Shown: positions 1 to 36,267, numbered from the stretch's first letter. The stretch: 64,000 bases of DNA from Gonocerus acuteangulatus (GCA_946811695.1 OX328125.1:42776709-42840708); one strand, 5' to 3'. Notes: generated by a model from the sequence alone, not told the origin. Translations and numbers: made by a program.

Positions 1-138
1 ATTAAGACGCCAAGTAACAATCAACATGATGAAAAAAAAGGAGCTTCTTCCATTTTTGAATTTGAATGTTTACAAATTTATCAGTTTTATTATTTAAGAC
101 AAAATAATTTTTTTTTTTTTTTTTTTTTTTTTTACTAG

Positions 139-238
139 GTTTCTTGAAGAAGGCTCATGGGATCTGGAAATGACTCTTCATGCTTTTATTGACCAACTGA
201 AGTCTAATCAAATACCAATGCGAGCATTTAGTGTTTAA
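139..238 (+). CDS. Terminal coding exon of an NXF-family (TAP-like) nuclear RNA export factor, partial gene
   Basis: A long T tract followed by CTAG at 135-138 makes a strong splice acceptor. The exon then reads one base of a split codon plus 32 residues and TAA at 236-238. The peptide has the pattern of the TAP-C (UBA-like) domain that ends NXF proteins: a WDLE element, an A/HAF helix, then IP and a final AF (…IPMRAFSV). In NXF1 this domain binds FG-nucleoporins and helps export mRNA through the nuclear pore. The rest of the gene would lie left of the window. AATAAA-type signals at about 450-460 fit a short 3' UTR. The call rests on 32 residues; a diverged NXF paralogue is as likely as NXF1 itself. 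Confidence 0.55.
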
Positions 239-1068
239 AATCAAACCATGAGATACACAATTAAAAAACTTCTCTTCACTTCAAAGATTCACGAATTTCA
301 CGAGCTATCAGCCAATATCGCTTACCAGTGTTTGCTGCGAAGTAGTTGAAAAGATGATCGAGGCCAGAGAAGGTTTTTGGAAGAGAAAAGAGCACAAGCA
401 GTTTTCCATAAAAAACGCTCTACTACAAATAATAAATGCTCTACAAATAAATAATAAATAAAAGATTCGTGAATTTCTCTTTTTATAAGCATGATCATAA
501 TTAATTATTTAAGTTATCTTTTCCTCCTCAGGAAAGTATATTCATTGTATTAAATTCATTTAGGAATTGAGTGGCAAGTCTTAAGGTAATTATACAAATG
601 AATACAGAGTTTATTGACCAAGAACGTAATACGACTGGCTGTAGGGTATCTCATCACTTCAATCTCTATAAAAATCATTGAAATCTGAACTAATATAATA
701 CGGATTTCGAGACCTAGATGTCAGTGAGGTTAGTAAAAAATCTATTGAAACACTACTTCCTCTCTTCTATGTTTTGAAGACAGCAACAAACAGTCAAAAA
801 ATCTTCTCATTCAAGGCGCTCCTTTACAAAACTATAAAAATAGAAGAACAACATAAATAATGAGCTTGATGTCAGAAAACTAAAAAAGCCCAGTAATTCT
901 GTCATGTAAACTACATGCAAAGTCTTCTTCTTCTTCATCCAACGCCTGTCTTTGGCTTTTCAGCCATTCGGCGCAAACAACAAAGTAGGTACATAGCAAC
1001 CTATGACAAGTTGGTCAAGCAGGAAGATCCAGGAATGGACAATATAACTCTGCTGGAACTACTACATC
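239..1068. other. Non-coding stretch, 3' UTR of the NXF-like gene and unassigned AT-rich DNA
   Basis: The first ~230 bases are a plausible 3' UTR with clustered AATAAA-like hexamers near 450-465. Beyond that I see no exon, tRNA or clear repeat. The part just before 1069 may be the 3' flank of the Merlin relic. Confidence 0.4.
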
Positions 1069-1930
1069 TTAAACAGCAGTCCAATTGAGCATCGCTTCGA
1101 AACACTCAACACCATCCTTGCTCTTCTGCTGCCACCATATAAACTCCACTAAATATGAATCCAAATTATGTCTAGCAGTCCTCCTATGCCTCTTATTCCT
1201 CCATTTGGCACTTCCCCACATCCTCTCCACTGTTTTTGTGTGAACACCTGTGTCCGGATCTATAAAATTATATTTATGGTTGACTTTGGCGAGCTGGAAA
1301 CCTTGTGCCTCTATGGCATTTCTCTGATAGCCTTCCCAGCTATCAGAATAGATCAAGGTGCCATCAGTGATGTTCTCAATATTTTTTTGTAGAAGGGTAG
1401 TGCCATTTCTGTTATTAACCCTGACAATAAATGAGTCTTTGGTTTCTCGACAGATACCACGAAAAACCCACTGTTGGGGTAATATCAGTCCACAATTATT
1501 TTTTATTTTAGTGAATAAACTTTTGTAGATTTCTACTATGCGACCAGGCCCACCTATCTTCTTTTTCCCTCTACTCTCCAAGTCCAAAACACAACTGCAT
1601 ATAATTATTCCAATCGATAACAGTTTTATCGGATAGCTTTAGTTGTCTTTCACAAAATTTAATTGAAGTTAACTCTTCGCACCAGGAGCATATGAACATT
1701 AAAGCTTGAACGAAGGTAATTCTGCTTCCTTCAAACCATGTTTCTATTCTAAGTCCAAATTGCTAATTACAGCTTCTCAAGCCACACATCCAAAAGGTCG
1801 TGTACCCAAATGTAGCTGCATATCATGTAAATTGTCACACTTCCTTTGCTTGGGTAAAATATTGCATTCCTGTAAAAATGCAATAGCATCTTTTTCAGTC
1901 TTAGGCAAATCCCAAATAAGCATTTTCGCA
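1069..1930 (-). pseudogene. Decayed Merlin/IS1016-type (DDE_Tnp_IS1595) transposase
   Basis: The longest open part (1069-1587) carries the ISXO2-like transposase core: an IGGPGRIVEI block, then DGTLIYSDSWEGY, then VNHKYNF and HTKTVERMWGSAKW, the usual second-Asp, His and Glu surroundings. The first catalytic Asp is lost: the block reads VEIYKS where the family has VEID(E)S. Upstream in another frame sits LKLSDKTVIDWNNYM, the helix that normally precedes the core, so there is a frameshift near 1590. Still further upstream (about 1777-1925) WDLPKTEKDAIAFLQE resembles the family's N-terminal region. The element is therefore a dead autonomous Merlin. Its 5' flank (2034-2205) recurs inside the RpS19 intron. 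Confidence 0.75.
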
Positions 1931-2033
1931 GGATTAACGAGAAAAAGCGCACAAAGACGAAGAAAACGTAAATATAACACAAACTCGCACAAGAAAAACT
2001 GAAATCGCGTAAGAAACAACAATTGATTGGGTA

Positions 2034-2205
2034 AATAAAGCACAAATGAATTACGTTATAAAGACAAAGGAAACAGGATGTTTACTATAAAGACAATAGC
2101 CAATGAAAACTCTGAGATTGATTGACCAATAGAAATGCGTTATCTATTAATCAAATCTCTGAAAGAGACCCGCCTCATTAACCTGCTTTGACGCTAGTAC
2201 GTAAG
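2034..2205 (-). repeat. Flank of the Merlin relic, repeated at 40495-40730
   Basis: This AT-rich block (ATAAAGCACAAATGAATT onward, ending in AACCTGCTTTGACGCTAGTA) is matched by 40495-40730, and its outer part by the inverted copy at 40090-40130. It is probably the 5' untranslated and subterminal part of the Merlin element. Confidence 0.5.
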
Positions 2206-2639
2206 TACAGGGATTTTCAATCAATACTCTCAAGTCCAATGGCAAATTTGAGATAGTAAGCCAATCTATCAGTAATAAAATAAATTCCTGATTTATTTTT
2301 ATTTATATAATGTCCCTTCAAATTATATGCATTAGCACAGGTCATGGCTATCATGTGGTAAAAGATCGCCGTGTTCTCCTATAGGCACAAAAATTCTCGA
2401 GACCAAATGTAACTATAATTTCGATGAGTATAGTAAAAAAAAAAAAAAAAAAATAGCACACTATCATCAATAGCAAAAGTTTTGCATAAGAAAGGAAATG
2501 CGTATAAAAGAACATCCTCTGTGGGACAGAGCCAGACTTGCCGCATAGGTGTACATCCGTCTCCCAAGCGGGATGAGTTGCGTCAAATTGTCGCTTTTTC
2601 AAGATAACTCACGTCCAAACGTCACAAACTCTTGGCCAC

Positions 2640-2897
2640 ACTCCTTGGGCGTATATAGAAAATAATTTCGGGGGGGGGGGGGGGCTGAGACCATTTCCGG
2701 TGTATGGAATAGTAACAATTTAGATCTTGGAAGAGTTTTAGGCAACTTAAACGCTATTATACCCAAAATAGTATATGTTTTATGAACTAAATGATCTTAT
2801 TTAATTTATTTTTAAGGGTTTTATGAAATTTTTACCGATCAATTCAAAAATTTTTGGGGGGGGGGGACTGCAGCCCCCCTTATATACGCCCATGCCC
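2640..2897. mobile_element. MITE, GTATATA/G-run family, copy 1
   Basis: It is bounded by GGGCGTATATAGAAAATAAT and the inverted TATATACGCCCATG, with long G runs near both ends. Copies lie at 35124-35396 (inverted) and 51946-52156. All share an internal segment around TTTTTAAGGGTTTTAT. There is no coding capacity. Confidence 0.65.
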
Positions 2898-2939
2898 CAC
2901 TCTGAAGACCCTATTAGGCCCCTAACCACCTAGGGCACC

Positions 2940-3576
2940 ACTGCTGGAATAAATGAGAACTATATCCGTCTGACAGACGGATGTTCTGCTTCACGCAAAA
3001 AAAGTCGGAACTCTTACGTTTTCGAGTTCATATGTAAGTACTCGTTTTATAGGTTTCTTAGCATAAGAAAACAAATAAAACCATTTTTAATGCGATATCT
3101 GTAACCGTTTACGAGAAAAAGTGATAAATATAATTTACCAAACTAATTTTTGCCGTGGGTATTCGGAAATGATAGATTCAGTTGAAACTTGTTCCAGACG
3201 TTTGACATCCATCTAATCTAAGATAGTTAAAATTTAGTTCCGTTTGGAATTAAGGAAGTACTAGAAATAAATTATTTCATTAAAAGGCAAGAAAAGGTTT
3301 TGGTTTTTTGTGAATTTTCTAAAATCTCTCGAAAACGGTTGGGATATCGTGGTAAGTGGAAGGTAACCATTCGAAAGCTTACTAAATACTGTAAAAAAAA
3401 ACTTTTTTTAAGTAGTTTTAGTAGCCTTTTTTGAAACAAGAAATATCGTTTGGACCCACTGTGCGGCGAGCAGTTTATTTTAGGGAAGCCTAAAATCGGA
3501 CATTTTAGTGTGCCCAGTAGCGCGCAAAAAGGTGACTTTTTGAATATGATTGTAAACAATCAATGAAATTAAACGA

Positions 3577-3627
<51 letters not shown>

Positions 3628-3720
3628 TATACATATCGTATTCGTATTAATTTATATTTGCATGTATGTATAAATATATATGAATATGATCCATATTATC
3701 GTTTAACTTCATTGTTTGTT
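2940..3720. repeat. Interspersed repeat segments with a (TA)n array
   Basis: Parts of this block recur elsewhere: the AACTCTTACGTTTTCGAG… segment at 14465-14600 (inverted) and more weakly at 22745-22960, and the CATTCGAAAGCTTACTAAAT segment at 14205-14260, 45190-45245 and, in part, 63930-64000. A (TA)n run occupies about 3581-3621. Confidence 0.45.
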
Positions 3721-3989
3721 TACAGTGTGTAGTCGCACTGGAATGGCCGATTCTAGACCTACATACACTTTTTTAGCTTTGGAAGATAGTTAACACTCCC
3801 TGAACTATCTATTAACTCAATGGGTAAACCTTAAAACCATTGATTTAGTAGACCCCTTCTAACTCAATGTGATTAACAGACTATCATATTTAATATTGAC
3901 TCAGCAGATAAGAGCCATTGGGAATCCCAAGATTCTGACCTTGTAAATTGATAAAGAGACAATCTTTTTAGAATTAGTTGCCTTCTTAT

Positions 3990-5228
3990 ATGCTTAAATT
4001 TAAACAAGCTCTCCGTATTTCAAGAAGAATGTCGACTTTTAATTTTAGTGATTACGATGTGATTGGATTTGATCTAGACAATACTCTTTTACAATATAAT
4101 TTAGCAAACATATTTAAATTGCAATATAGTTTTCTGTCAAATTATTTAACTGACAGGAAAGGTTACAGCAGAATCTTCCTTTCAGGAGAATTGAGTAATG
4201 ATGATACAGACTTTATTCAGAGAGGACTTTTCATTGATTGTTCTCGAGGTAATGTTTTATATTTAAGGCGAGATGGCTTTATTATCAAGGCAACACATGG
4301 AACTAAACTAATGACAGTTGTTGAAGTCGAAAAAGTTTATGGAAAAGAAAGGATATGGCCAATAATAACAAAGTTTGTTAATAATAAACTTTCACTGTGG
4401 GATTGCCCTGAGACCAGGACATTTTTGGATTTTACAGATTCCATAGCTGTTCTTGTTTTTGCAAAAGCTGTTGATTCCGTTGATGAAGGCCAGGAACTAA
4501 AATTAAAAAAATATGATGTTTGGCCTGATGTCTTAGAAGCCATAGTTGAAATGTATAAAAACGATAGCAGCTACATTCAGACAATATCCTCAGATTTAGC
4601 AAAGTACATGATGGGGCGAGATGAAATAATAGTTGAATGGTTAAGAACATTAAAAAATCATGCTAAGGTTATTCTCATCACTGGTGCCGAATTGGAAGTA
4701 GCACAAATCACTGCACCATTATGCTTTGGACCTGAATTCAGAGAACTTTTTGACATTATTATTTATAATGCAAAAAAACCTGGATTTTTTACCGCGAATA
4801 GGGCGTTCCGTACATTAGACAATCAGGAGGTGCAAGACATAGTGTTACCAGGTGAATACAAGTACGGGAATTGGCTAGCCATCTATGACATTTTTAGAAG
4901 AAATTTGCAAAAGGAACCAAGGTGTCTTTATGTCGGTGATAACCCTCTGCAGGACATATATGCACCCTCAACCATTCCCCTTAAGTTGGATACTGTAGCT
5001 GTCATTGAAGAAATTGCCGGGGAGGGACTTCACCCAGATGTTCAAGGTTATCCTCATAAAAAGTATGTTTCGTCTAACTTTTGGGGCCCTTTTCTTGATG
5101 GAGGCCTTACAATTATGGGAGATATTTTAAAAAATAGTTCAAAACTTATAATACCATCTGTTAGAGTGGTCGCCGATAAGCCTGTGAATTTTGAGCATAA
5201 ATCTATTTTGCACCATTATGAACAATAA
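3990..5228 (+). CDS. NT5DC1: 5'-nucleotidase domain-containing protein 1 (NT5DC1-like), intronless
   Basis: A HAD-superfamily protein of the cytosolic 5'-nucleotidase II fold; the human relative NT5DC1 has no settled substrate. From the ATG at 3990 it has 412 residues. HAD motif I is DLDNT (D28, D30); motif II lies in VILITG; the motif III lysine is in NAKKPGFF; motif IV is GDNPLQD near residue 310. ATHGTKLMT and WGPFLDG are further NT5DC1 signatures. The ATG at 4029 (MSTFNFSDYDVIGFD) aligns best with the usual family start. The 13 residues before it are basic and amphipathic, so a mitochondrial presequence from the upstream ATG is possible but unproven. The reading frame is intact with no intron, so it is either a functional retrocopy or an intron-poor native gene. 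It converges with KLHDC2. Confidence 0.9.
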   Translation: MLKFKQALRISRRMSTFNFSDYDVIGFDLDNTLLQYNLANIFKLQYSFLSNYLTDRKGYSRIFLSGELSNDDTDFIQRGLFIDCSRGNVLYLRRDGFIIKATHGTKLMTVVEVEKVYGKERIWPIITKFVNNKLSLWDCPETRTFLDFTDSIAVLVFAKAVDSVDEGQELKLKKYDVWPDVLEAIVEMYKNDSSYIQTISSDLAKYMMGRDEIIVEWLRTLKNHAKVILITGAELEVAQITAPLCFGPEFRELFDIIIYNAKKPGFFTANRAFRTLDNQEVQDIVLPGEYKYGNWLAIYDIFRRNLQKEPRCLYVGDNPLQDIYAPSTIPLKLDTVAVIEEIAGEGLHPDVQGYPHKKYVSSNFWGPFLDGGLTIMGDILKNSSKLIIPSVRVVADKPVNFEHKSILHHYEQ

Positions 5229-5284
5229 TACACAATTATTAAGAAAAGGGCAATAATTACATTTCTCCGGTTAATTGAACAAAT

Positions 5285-5290
5285 AATAAA
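5285..5290 (+). terminator. Poly(A) signal of the NT5DC1-like gene
   Basis: AATAAA lies 57 bases after the stop codon. Confidence 0.6.
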
Positions 5291-5489
5291 CTTTTATATT
5301 ACTTTCTATATTTACAATTTAGCCATAAAGGTAAAAAAACAATATAAGAATGATATTCATATAATTCATAATTAACTTTTTAATTAATGTGAACTTTAAG
5401 CACAAAAAAATAACACATTAAATTATTTAATGTATAAAATATTCTTAGATAAATGTTGTGTTATTTTTTCTGTACTCTTAATTAAATAA

Positions 5490-5665
5490 TCTCCGAGCCA
5501 AAGGTCGTGGGTTCGATTCCCACTAGGGGTGGAGGCTTTTCTATCGAAAAAAGAAAAGGCATCACACCTATCCTGGCTAGAAAAGGTTGGTAACCTATAG
5601 ATAACCCATCCTAAAATTCGTAGTTAATAATAAATGGATGTTAAAATTTAAATAAATAAATTAAA
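5490..5665 (+). mobile_element. SINE-B, 5'-truncated copy
   Basis: It begins inside the tRNA-like head just before the B box (GGGTTCGATTCC) and runs through the family body (AAAAGAAAAGGCATCA, GGTAACCTATAGATAACC) to the tail GTTAAAATTTAAATAAATA. The full-length reference copy is 36451-36662. Confidence 0.8.
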
Positions 5666-7125
5666 TAATCATATGAAACTTCGTAAAATATCAAGAAGTT
5701 ATTACTAGATATTAAGTCTAACAAGTCTTCCAGAAAGGCAAAGACTGCATGTCTTGAGCATTTCAGGCGAATAACAATAAGTTTGTAAATGTCTTCACTC
5801 ATTAGGACTTTTTATCATGGGGCTTGTTGTTGTTGTTCAGGAGTTCCCAATCAGATGCCAATCCTAGACCTGCCACTGTTAGTTTAAAACTATTTTTTAG
5901 TGAATTGTAGGAAGTGACATCCTTGAAATATGAAACTACTGAGAAAAAAAAGAACAGTATTTGCATTAAATAACTAATTTTTATCTGGGTCCAAAGATTG
6001 ATGACGGAAATATGATGAGTTCCAATTAGAAGCAAAACTTATGAACTATTAATTGAGTATCCATGAAATGAATATTTATTGAACTTTTACTATACAATGT
6101 AGCATAATATGCCACACTTCTATTCTGAATGGAAAAGGGTTGTACCCTGTAAATTACTTGTCTCAAAAAAACTGATTAAATAATAAAGGCACAATATTAA
6201 CAATTAATTATTATAGAATATGAAGTTATTGAGAATTTGCATTCCTAAAGTACTTCTTTTATGGTGCATCGACAATTGGGCAATTAGTGTAGACATCCGG
6301 TACAGCTAGGAACCGTGTCAACTTGCCCTGAAATGAGAAAAATTCCTGCCACCAGAGGGACTCGAACCCTACAGGACTGTATAAAAAAATATTCTTGACC
6401 ATTTGTATAAGATGTTATTTATAGATTTGGGTTAACTTATAATGTTCAATAGAACAGGTTTAAGATGTGACCAGGAAACAATGCTTCAAACGCCAGCTTT
6501 CTAGAATGGTCTGTGTCTTTATGCTCATCTATGTAGGACTGGAGCAAAGTCAGTTCTTATTAATTATTATAAATATTTTATATAATTTGAACTAAAGATA
6601 TATTCTATTTAAAAAAATGGTTTTTAATGTTATTCTTATATATTTTTATAATATATTACCATGAAATATGTACATTTATTTATAAAATTATTCCTCACAC
6701 AACCTATATCAAAACTGTGGCTAGATTCAAGGCTCCTAGAATGTATTCAATCTCCTCTTTACAGAGACATTATTTAATTCAAGTCTCTTATGCAATCTTT
6801 TGTAAAGCAAATACCATCTATTCTTTAAATTCAGTTAGTTTTTATTTTCTGATAGTTACTGAAAACCAACAAAGGGCATTATCAAAATGCATTCAATATT
6901 TGCTAGTATACAATTACCTACCTTAATATTTAAATAGGAAATGTATATTTTATATGATATACAGAGAGTCCCCCCCCAAAAAAAAACAAAAAAAAACTGC
7001 AAAACTTCGGGAATCGATGCAGCAAGTTTTGTCTTAAAGTAACATTTTGCCTTACAGCTGCTGCTGAATTTGATAGGCAATCAATTCAAACAACATATCA
7101 CAGTCGCAGCTTAAGGGGTAATACG
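5666..7125. other. AT-rich spacer with a diverged SINE relic
   Basis: A degraded minus-strand SINE sits at about 6255-6375: the tail GGTGCATCGACAATTGGGCA, then a decayed head with a B-box-like GGACTCGAACCC. The rest is AT-rich and I see no exon. Confidence 0.4.
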
Positions 7126-7135
7126 ACCTTGTGCG

Positions 7136-7298
7136 GGGGTCTCTGGTGGTCTAATGGCTAGCACCTTGGATTCATAAGCGGGAGATGGTGGGTTCGATTC
7201 CCAACCTCCGGCAGGAATTTTATCATCCCACGGCTCGCTGGTAAAATTCCTCGCTGCACCCTGGATGTCGGCGCTAATGACCTTGATGCAGATGAGCC

Positions 7299-7344
<46 letters not shown>
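7136..7344 (+). mobile_element. SINE-A, full length, with target duplication
   Basis: tRNA-like head with A box TGGTCTAATGGCTAGC and B box GGTTCGATTCC, a body, the tail GTCGGCGCTAATGACC…GATGAGCCGT and a poly(A) of about 40. The 10-bp direct repeat ACCTTGTGCG flanks it at 7126-7135 and 7345-7354, which proves insertion. A pol III-transcribed non-autonomous retroposon. Confidence 0.93.
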
Positions 7345-7354
7345 ACCTTGTGCG

Positions 7355-8206
7355 ATTAAAATCAAACTAATTTTCTTGAATTCATAAATAACAAAGTAAT
7401 CAATATTTTTCAATTTGTTATATCAAACGTTTTATAGGGGATGTTCCAAGTATCCAAAAAAAAAAAAAAAAAGGAGTTTCAATTACTCAAAAAAAAAAAA
7501 AAAAAAAATGGCAGTGCTGTGTCTGAAAAACAGAAACCCTCTTTTTTTCACGAGCAATAGTCTGCAGGCGGCAATTTTTAATCTAGATCTAAAAACTAAA
7601 ATGATTTGATAGAAGAAGGTTAAATCTAGTAAAGTAAGAAGGATTTTAAAAAAAAATTAATTTTTTCAAAAATTGTGGACAATTATTCACATTCTATTAA
7701 AAAATCCCTCGAAAATTGGTCATGAAATCGTTATAATCCTCGGAAAATCATATTTGTTGCCCAATTAAAAAACCATTTTTCTTCCCAACACTCTTGGATA
7801 TCATTTTTGATTAGTTAAGGAAGATTTTAGCCTTAAAAAACTGGTAAAAAAAAGTATTACTTCTTAAGGCAACACCCTAAGATTTTAACCTTTTGCATAT
7901 GAACTTGTTGACTTCTGCGTTTATTATTAATACGAAAAAAACATTAGTACATACCTGCAATTTTGTTGACATCAAATCCATTCTTTGGACAAAATTTTTC
8001 ATTGTATAGAGGAAAATTAAACATGATAAACAAAGTAATATTTTACTCTAAATATTTGTTTACAGTCATGGTAAAAGAGAAGTTTAGAAAAAATTAAATA
8101 AAATGAATTACAGAATAAAAACAAAATTACAGTACAGCAACATTTTGATTAAAATAAAAGCCAAAAGTATTTTTATATACAATATTTATAGTATGAGAAT
8201 GTACAA
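7355..8206. other. Intergenic spacer and KLHDC2 3' UTR
   Basis: Two A tracts near 7458 and 7490, then AT-rich DNA. Minus-strand transcripts of KLHDC2 end here; TTTATT (AATAAA on the minus strand) at about 7919-7924 is a possible poly(A) signal. No coding sequence was seen. Confidence 0.35.
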
Positions 8207-33396
<25,190 letters not shown>

Positions 33397-33896
33397 CTTT
33401 ATATTATTAAAAAGCAGAACAAACCCAGCAATATGAGACCAATGTGAAAATTCTTATCCTTCTCAAATTCACACAACATCTGATAGTGTGAGACTATTAA
33501 AGATTCTATGAACAATTCTTGACATCTGAAAAATATTTTCTCAAATTCAGCTCAAAAGTTTAAACAAATCTCACAATGTTGCAGTGAGATCTCAGAAGTA
33601 TAAAAATATTGCATGTGAATCAAAGGTTTCAAATTAAACAGTGGTATCTAACCTTCACTTAAAGAACAATATTCTGTCAATAAAGAACCTCCTGTGTTAT
33701 TACCGCCCAATAAAGTCTGCTAGCTGCTAATTACTAATAAGTTATCCAATCCTATTTTTTCTTTCTTTTAGTTTTCCTTTAATCCTTAGAATATAAGTAA
33801 ATCTTTAACACAGATATTGTATTGACACACAACAAAAGGATTGATAAATGAAATGTTCAACTACTGTATTTTACAAATTATTATTTATAATGAATT
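33397..33896. other. KLHDC2 upstream region / microprotein 3' UTR
   Basis: 500 bp of unique-looking AT-rich DNA between two minus-strand genes. It must hold the KLHDC2 promoter and 5' UTR unless the two are co-transcribed. No TATA box or clear AATAAA (minus) was seen. Confidence 0.4.
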
Positions 33897-34076
33897 TCAC
33901 ATAAGGTCAAGTTGCTTCTGAGTATCGGCTAATTTTCTTTGAAGCCTATCTCTTCGAAACCTTATCCACTTCAATCGTAATTCTTTTGTTTTGTATCCAG
34001 CCAAGAATCCAACAAGAAATGTAATTAATATGGTCACTCTCAATGTAGTGGCATCAACAGTTTGAATATTCTTCAT
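33897..34076 (-). CDS. MTLN: Mitoregulin-like mitochondrial membrane microprotein, 59 aa
   Basis: A short intact ORF from ATG at 34076 (context GGGATGA) to TGA at 33897. Residues 12-28 (LRVTILITFLVGFLAGY) form one transmembrane helix. A basic segment follows (residues 29-48, KTKELRLKWIRFRRDR…), then KLADTQKQLDLM. Vertebrate mitoregulin (MTLN, about 56 aa) has the same layout: an N-terminal helix, an Arg-rich stretch and an almost identical KLAATQKKLDL end. Mammalian mitoregulin sits in the inner mitochondrial membrane and supports respiratory complexes and fatty acid oxidation; the same role here is inference. It is a single exon, same strand as and 500 bp upstream of KLHDC2, so it could share a transcript. 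It is short enough to be missed by length-filtered gene finders. Confidence 0.85.
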   Translation of the reverse strand: MKNIQTVDATTLRVTILITFLVGFLAGYKTKELRLKWIRFRRDRLQRKLADTQKQLDLM

Positions 34077-35123
34077 CCCTCAGATTGACTATTTTGATTT
34101 CAGTAGGCTCAGTTGACAGTGCCAAGGAAACCTCCCCAAACCTCAAAACGCCTTGATTTTCATTAAGTCTAATAAAATAAATTTCTTTGAAATAATGTAT
34201 AATATTATTGCACAGACAATTTTTTTTTTTTTTTTTTTTACTAAGACAGAATCTACCCGAGATAAAAAGATAGATTCATCCTTTGCACATGGAATAATAT
34301 GACATCTGGAGTTTTCTCAAAGAGGATACACTCTGTTTTATAAACAACTAGACACAATTGACGATCGAGTGTTTAGACCCTTTGGGCATTAGGCAGAAAA
34401 CTTGAATTATAAATAAATAAAATGAATTTCAGCAACAGAGAACAAAATGCAATCTTTAATTTTTTATTGATAAGGTGATTTAACAGCTAAGGACATTGTC
34501 GCCAATTATGTTGTTATTCAGTAATACATCATTATAAATCAAATGAGTAAAAGTATTTATGAAGGTAGATTTAGTCTGAGTTCGGTTTTGGTATCTTGAT
34601 AAAACTATATTTTCTTATGTAGTTATATTAATATCCTGGACAACATCTACCTTCGCAATCCCAACGACCATCAATCTTTACTCAATATAAGTATTTACTA
34701 TAATCATAACCGGTACTGAACAAACATAGAGCCTTTAATTCATCAGACTGTTTACTTCCAATTAAATAACTTTTAAATGAATCTAGAACATTACGCCCGC
34801 TATCAATTAAAAATATATTAATTTTTAATTAATCAATTACTATCAAAATATTATTTAAACAAACTTGAAATATTTTAGGAATTAGTTAACTAAGTGTTTT
34901 GCTGGTGCTAAAACCTTTTTTTTTTTTTTAATTGCCTTGCCATATTTAACGAAGGTCATACAAAATTATTAAAACAGGTATGCACGCGTGAAAAGCGGAA
35001 ACGGAAACGGCCATGCATAACGTGTTAAGTCATCAGACCCCCACCTATACCATTGGGCTCATCAAGATGAGGGCATACCCTGAGCATGGGCAGTTTCGCA
35101 ATTCCGTGGGGCTCGCGAGAGGC
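34077..35123. other. Intergenic region upstream of the microprotein gene
   Basis: AT-rich with T tracts near 34220 and 34920. Presumably it carries the microprotein promoter. No further gene was seen. Confidence 0.4.
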
Positions 35124-35396
35124 ATGGGCGCATATAAGGGGGGAGCTGAGGGGGCTGCTGCCCCCCCCCTCCGAAATTTTGATTTGATCGGTAAACATTT
35201 CATAAAACCCTTAAAAATAAATTAAATAAGACCATTTAGTTCATAAAACATATTCTATTTTGAGTGTAATAGCGTTTAAGTTGGCTAAAACTCTTCCAAG
35301 ATTTAAATTGTTAGTATTCCATACACCGGATGGATAAGCCCCGCCCCCCGAAATTTTCCGAGCCCCCTCCGAAATTATTTTCTATATACGCCCATG
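35124..35396. mobile_element. MITE, GTATATA/G-run family, copy 2 (inverted)
   Basis: Ends GGGCGCATATAAGGGGGG and TCTATATACGCCCATGG; the interior is the reverse complement of 2640-2897. Confidence 0.75.
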
Positions 35397-36150
35397 GCGA
35401 CAGGGTCTGGACACTCGACTGCAGTGCTTCCAACGATATGACCACTACGCTGCGACTGGCAAACCACAATGTGACCCCTGCCACCAACACCACCTGTGGT
35501 ACCTTTTTTGAGACCCATAGTGCTAAGCACCTTGGGCACCCAGTACCAGGAATGGTCACCGGCCCGGAACTTAAAACCTCCCTACGGTTTCCTTCCAAAG
35601 GAGAAACAGGCGAGGACTTACCTGAACTCCCAAAGAGAGCAGGTCCCGTGCCTGACGTCCCGGGCCCCGACAATAGCCGGATCTCAAGTTCACGAGCACT
35701 CTCAACAAGCACTTGGGATACCAAGGGTTACCCCGGACGTCCACGAGTCGGCCTCGGTTCCTGACCGAGGTACGGGCTCGGTCCTCATTCCGAGGTACGA
35801 TTAGGCCCTAGTCTCATCCGCTGACCGGAAGTTAATAAAACAGTGGTCATTGCCTCTAAAATGGCTAGTAAAGAGGTTTAATCTGTATAGAACCAGTTCT
35901 CCCAAAAATGTGCATCGTTAAAATCAGGGCCATTAAAATAAAAATAAATAAACTATGCTTTTACCAATCTTGGTGTTTATCTTTTACACTGCTGTTGTTT
36001 TTTTTTTTCTTCAATTTTACTTATTTTACTGGATATTTTACTCATCCCTCTTCTTGACCTCACTAAGCGATACTGGGAGGCTCGGCGTCAAATGGCTCAA
36101 CTGCCACCGACGGGCGTTGGATAAAATAAATAATAAATATCTTATTTTAA
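35397..36150 (+). repeat. GC-richer block, probable non-LTR or other retroelement fragment
   Basis: 35397-35830 is much richer in GC than its surroundings and is open for over 130 codons on both strands, as expected of unbiased GC-rich DNA. I recognise no domain in either frame. 36050-36150 ends CACCGACGGGCGTTGGATAA followed by AATAAATAATAAAT, like a LINE 3' end. The two parts may be one element. Confidence 0.35.
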
Positions 36151-36216
36151 TGGTATTTGTAACCAAATTGTAATTATTTTCAAGTTCATTCTCAATAGAA
36201 AATGATTATGAAAATG

Positions 36217-36218
<2 letters not shown>

Positions 36219-36265
<47 letters not shown>
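36219..36265. repeat. (TA)n microsatellite
   Basis: About 23 TA units. Confidence 0.95.

Positions 36266-36267
<2 letters not shown>

Noticed and set aside
3978..3989. Longer NT5DC1 start giving 416 residues
   Set aside because: The codon at 3978 is TTG; the first ATG in frame is 3990. The same applies to the TTG at 57774 before Rho1.
35330..35764. 144-codon plus and 137-codon minus frames
   Set aside because: Both strands open in GC-rich DNA, no domain, and the frames start inside a MITE.
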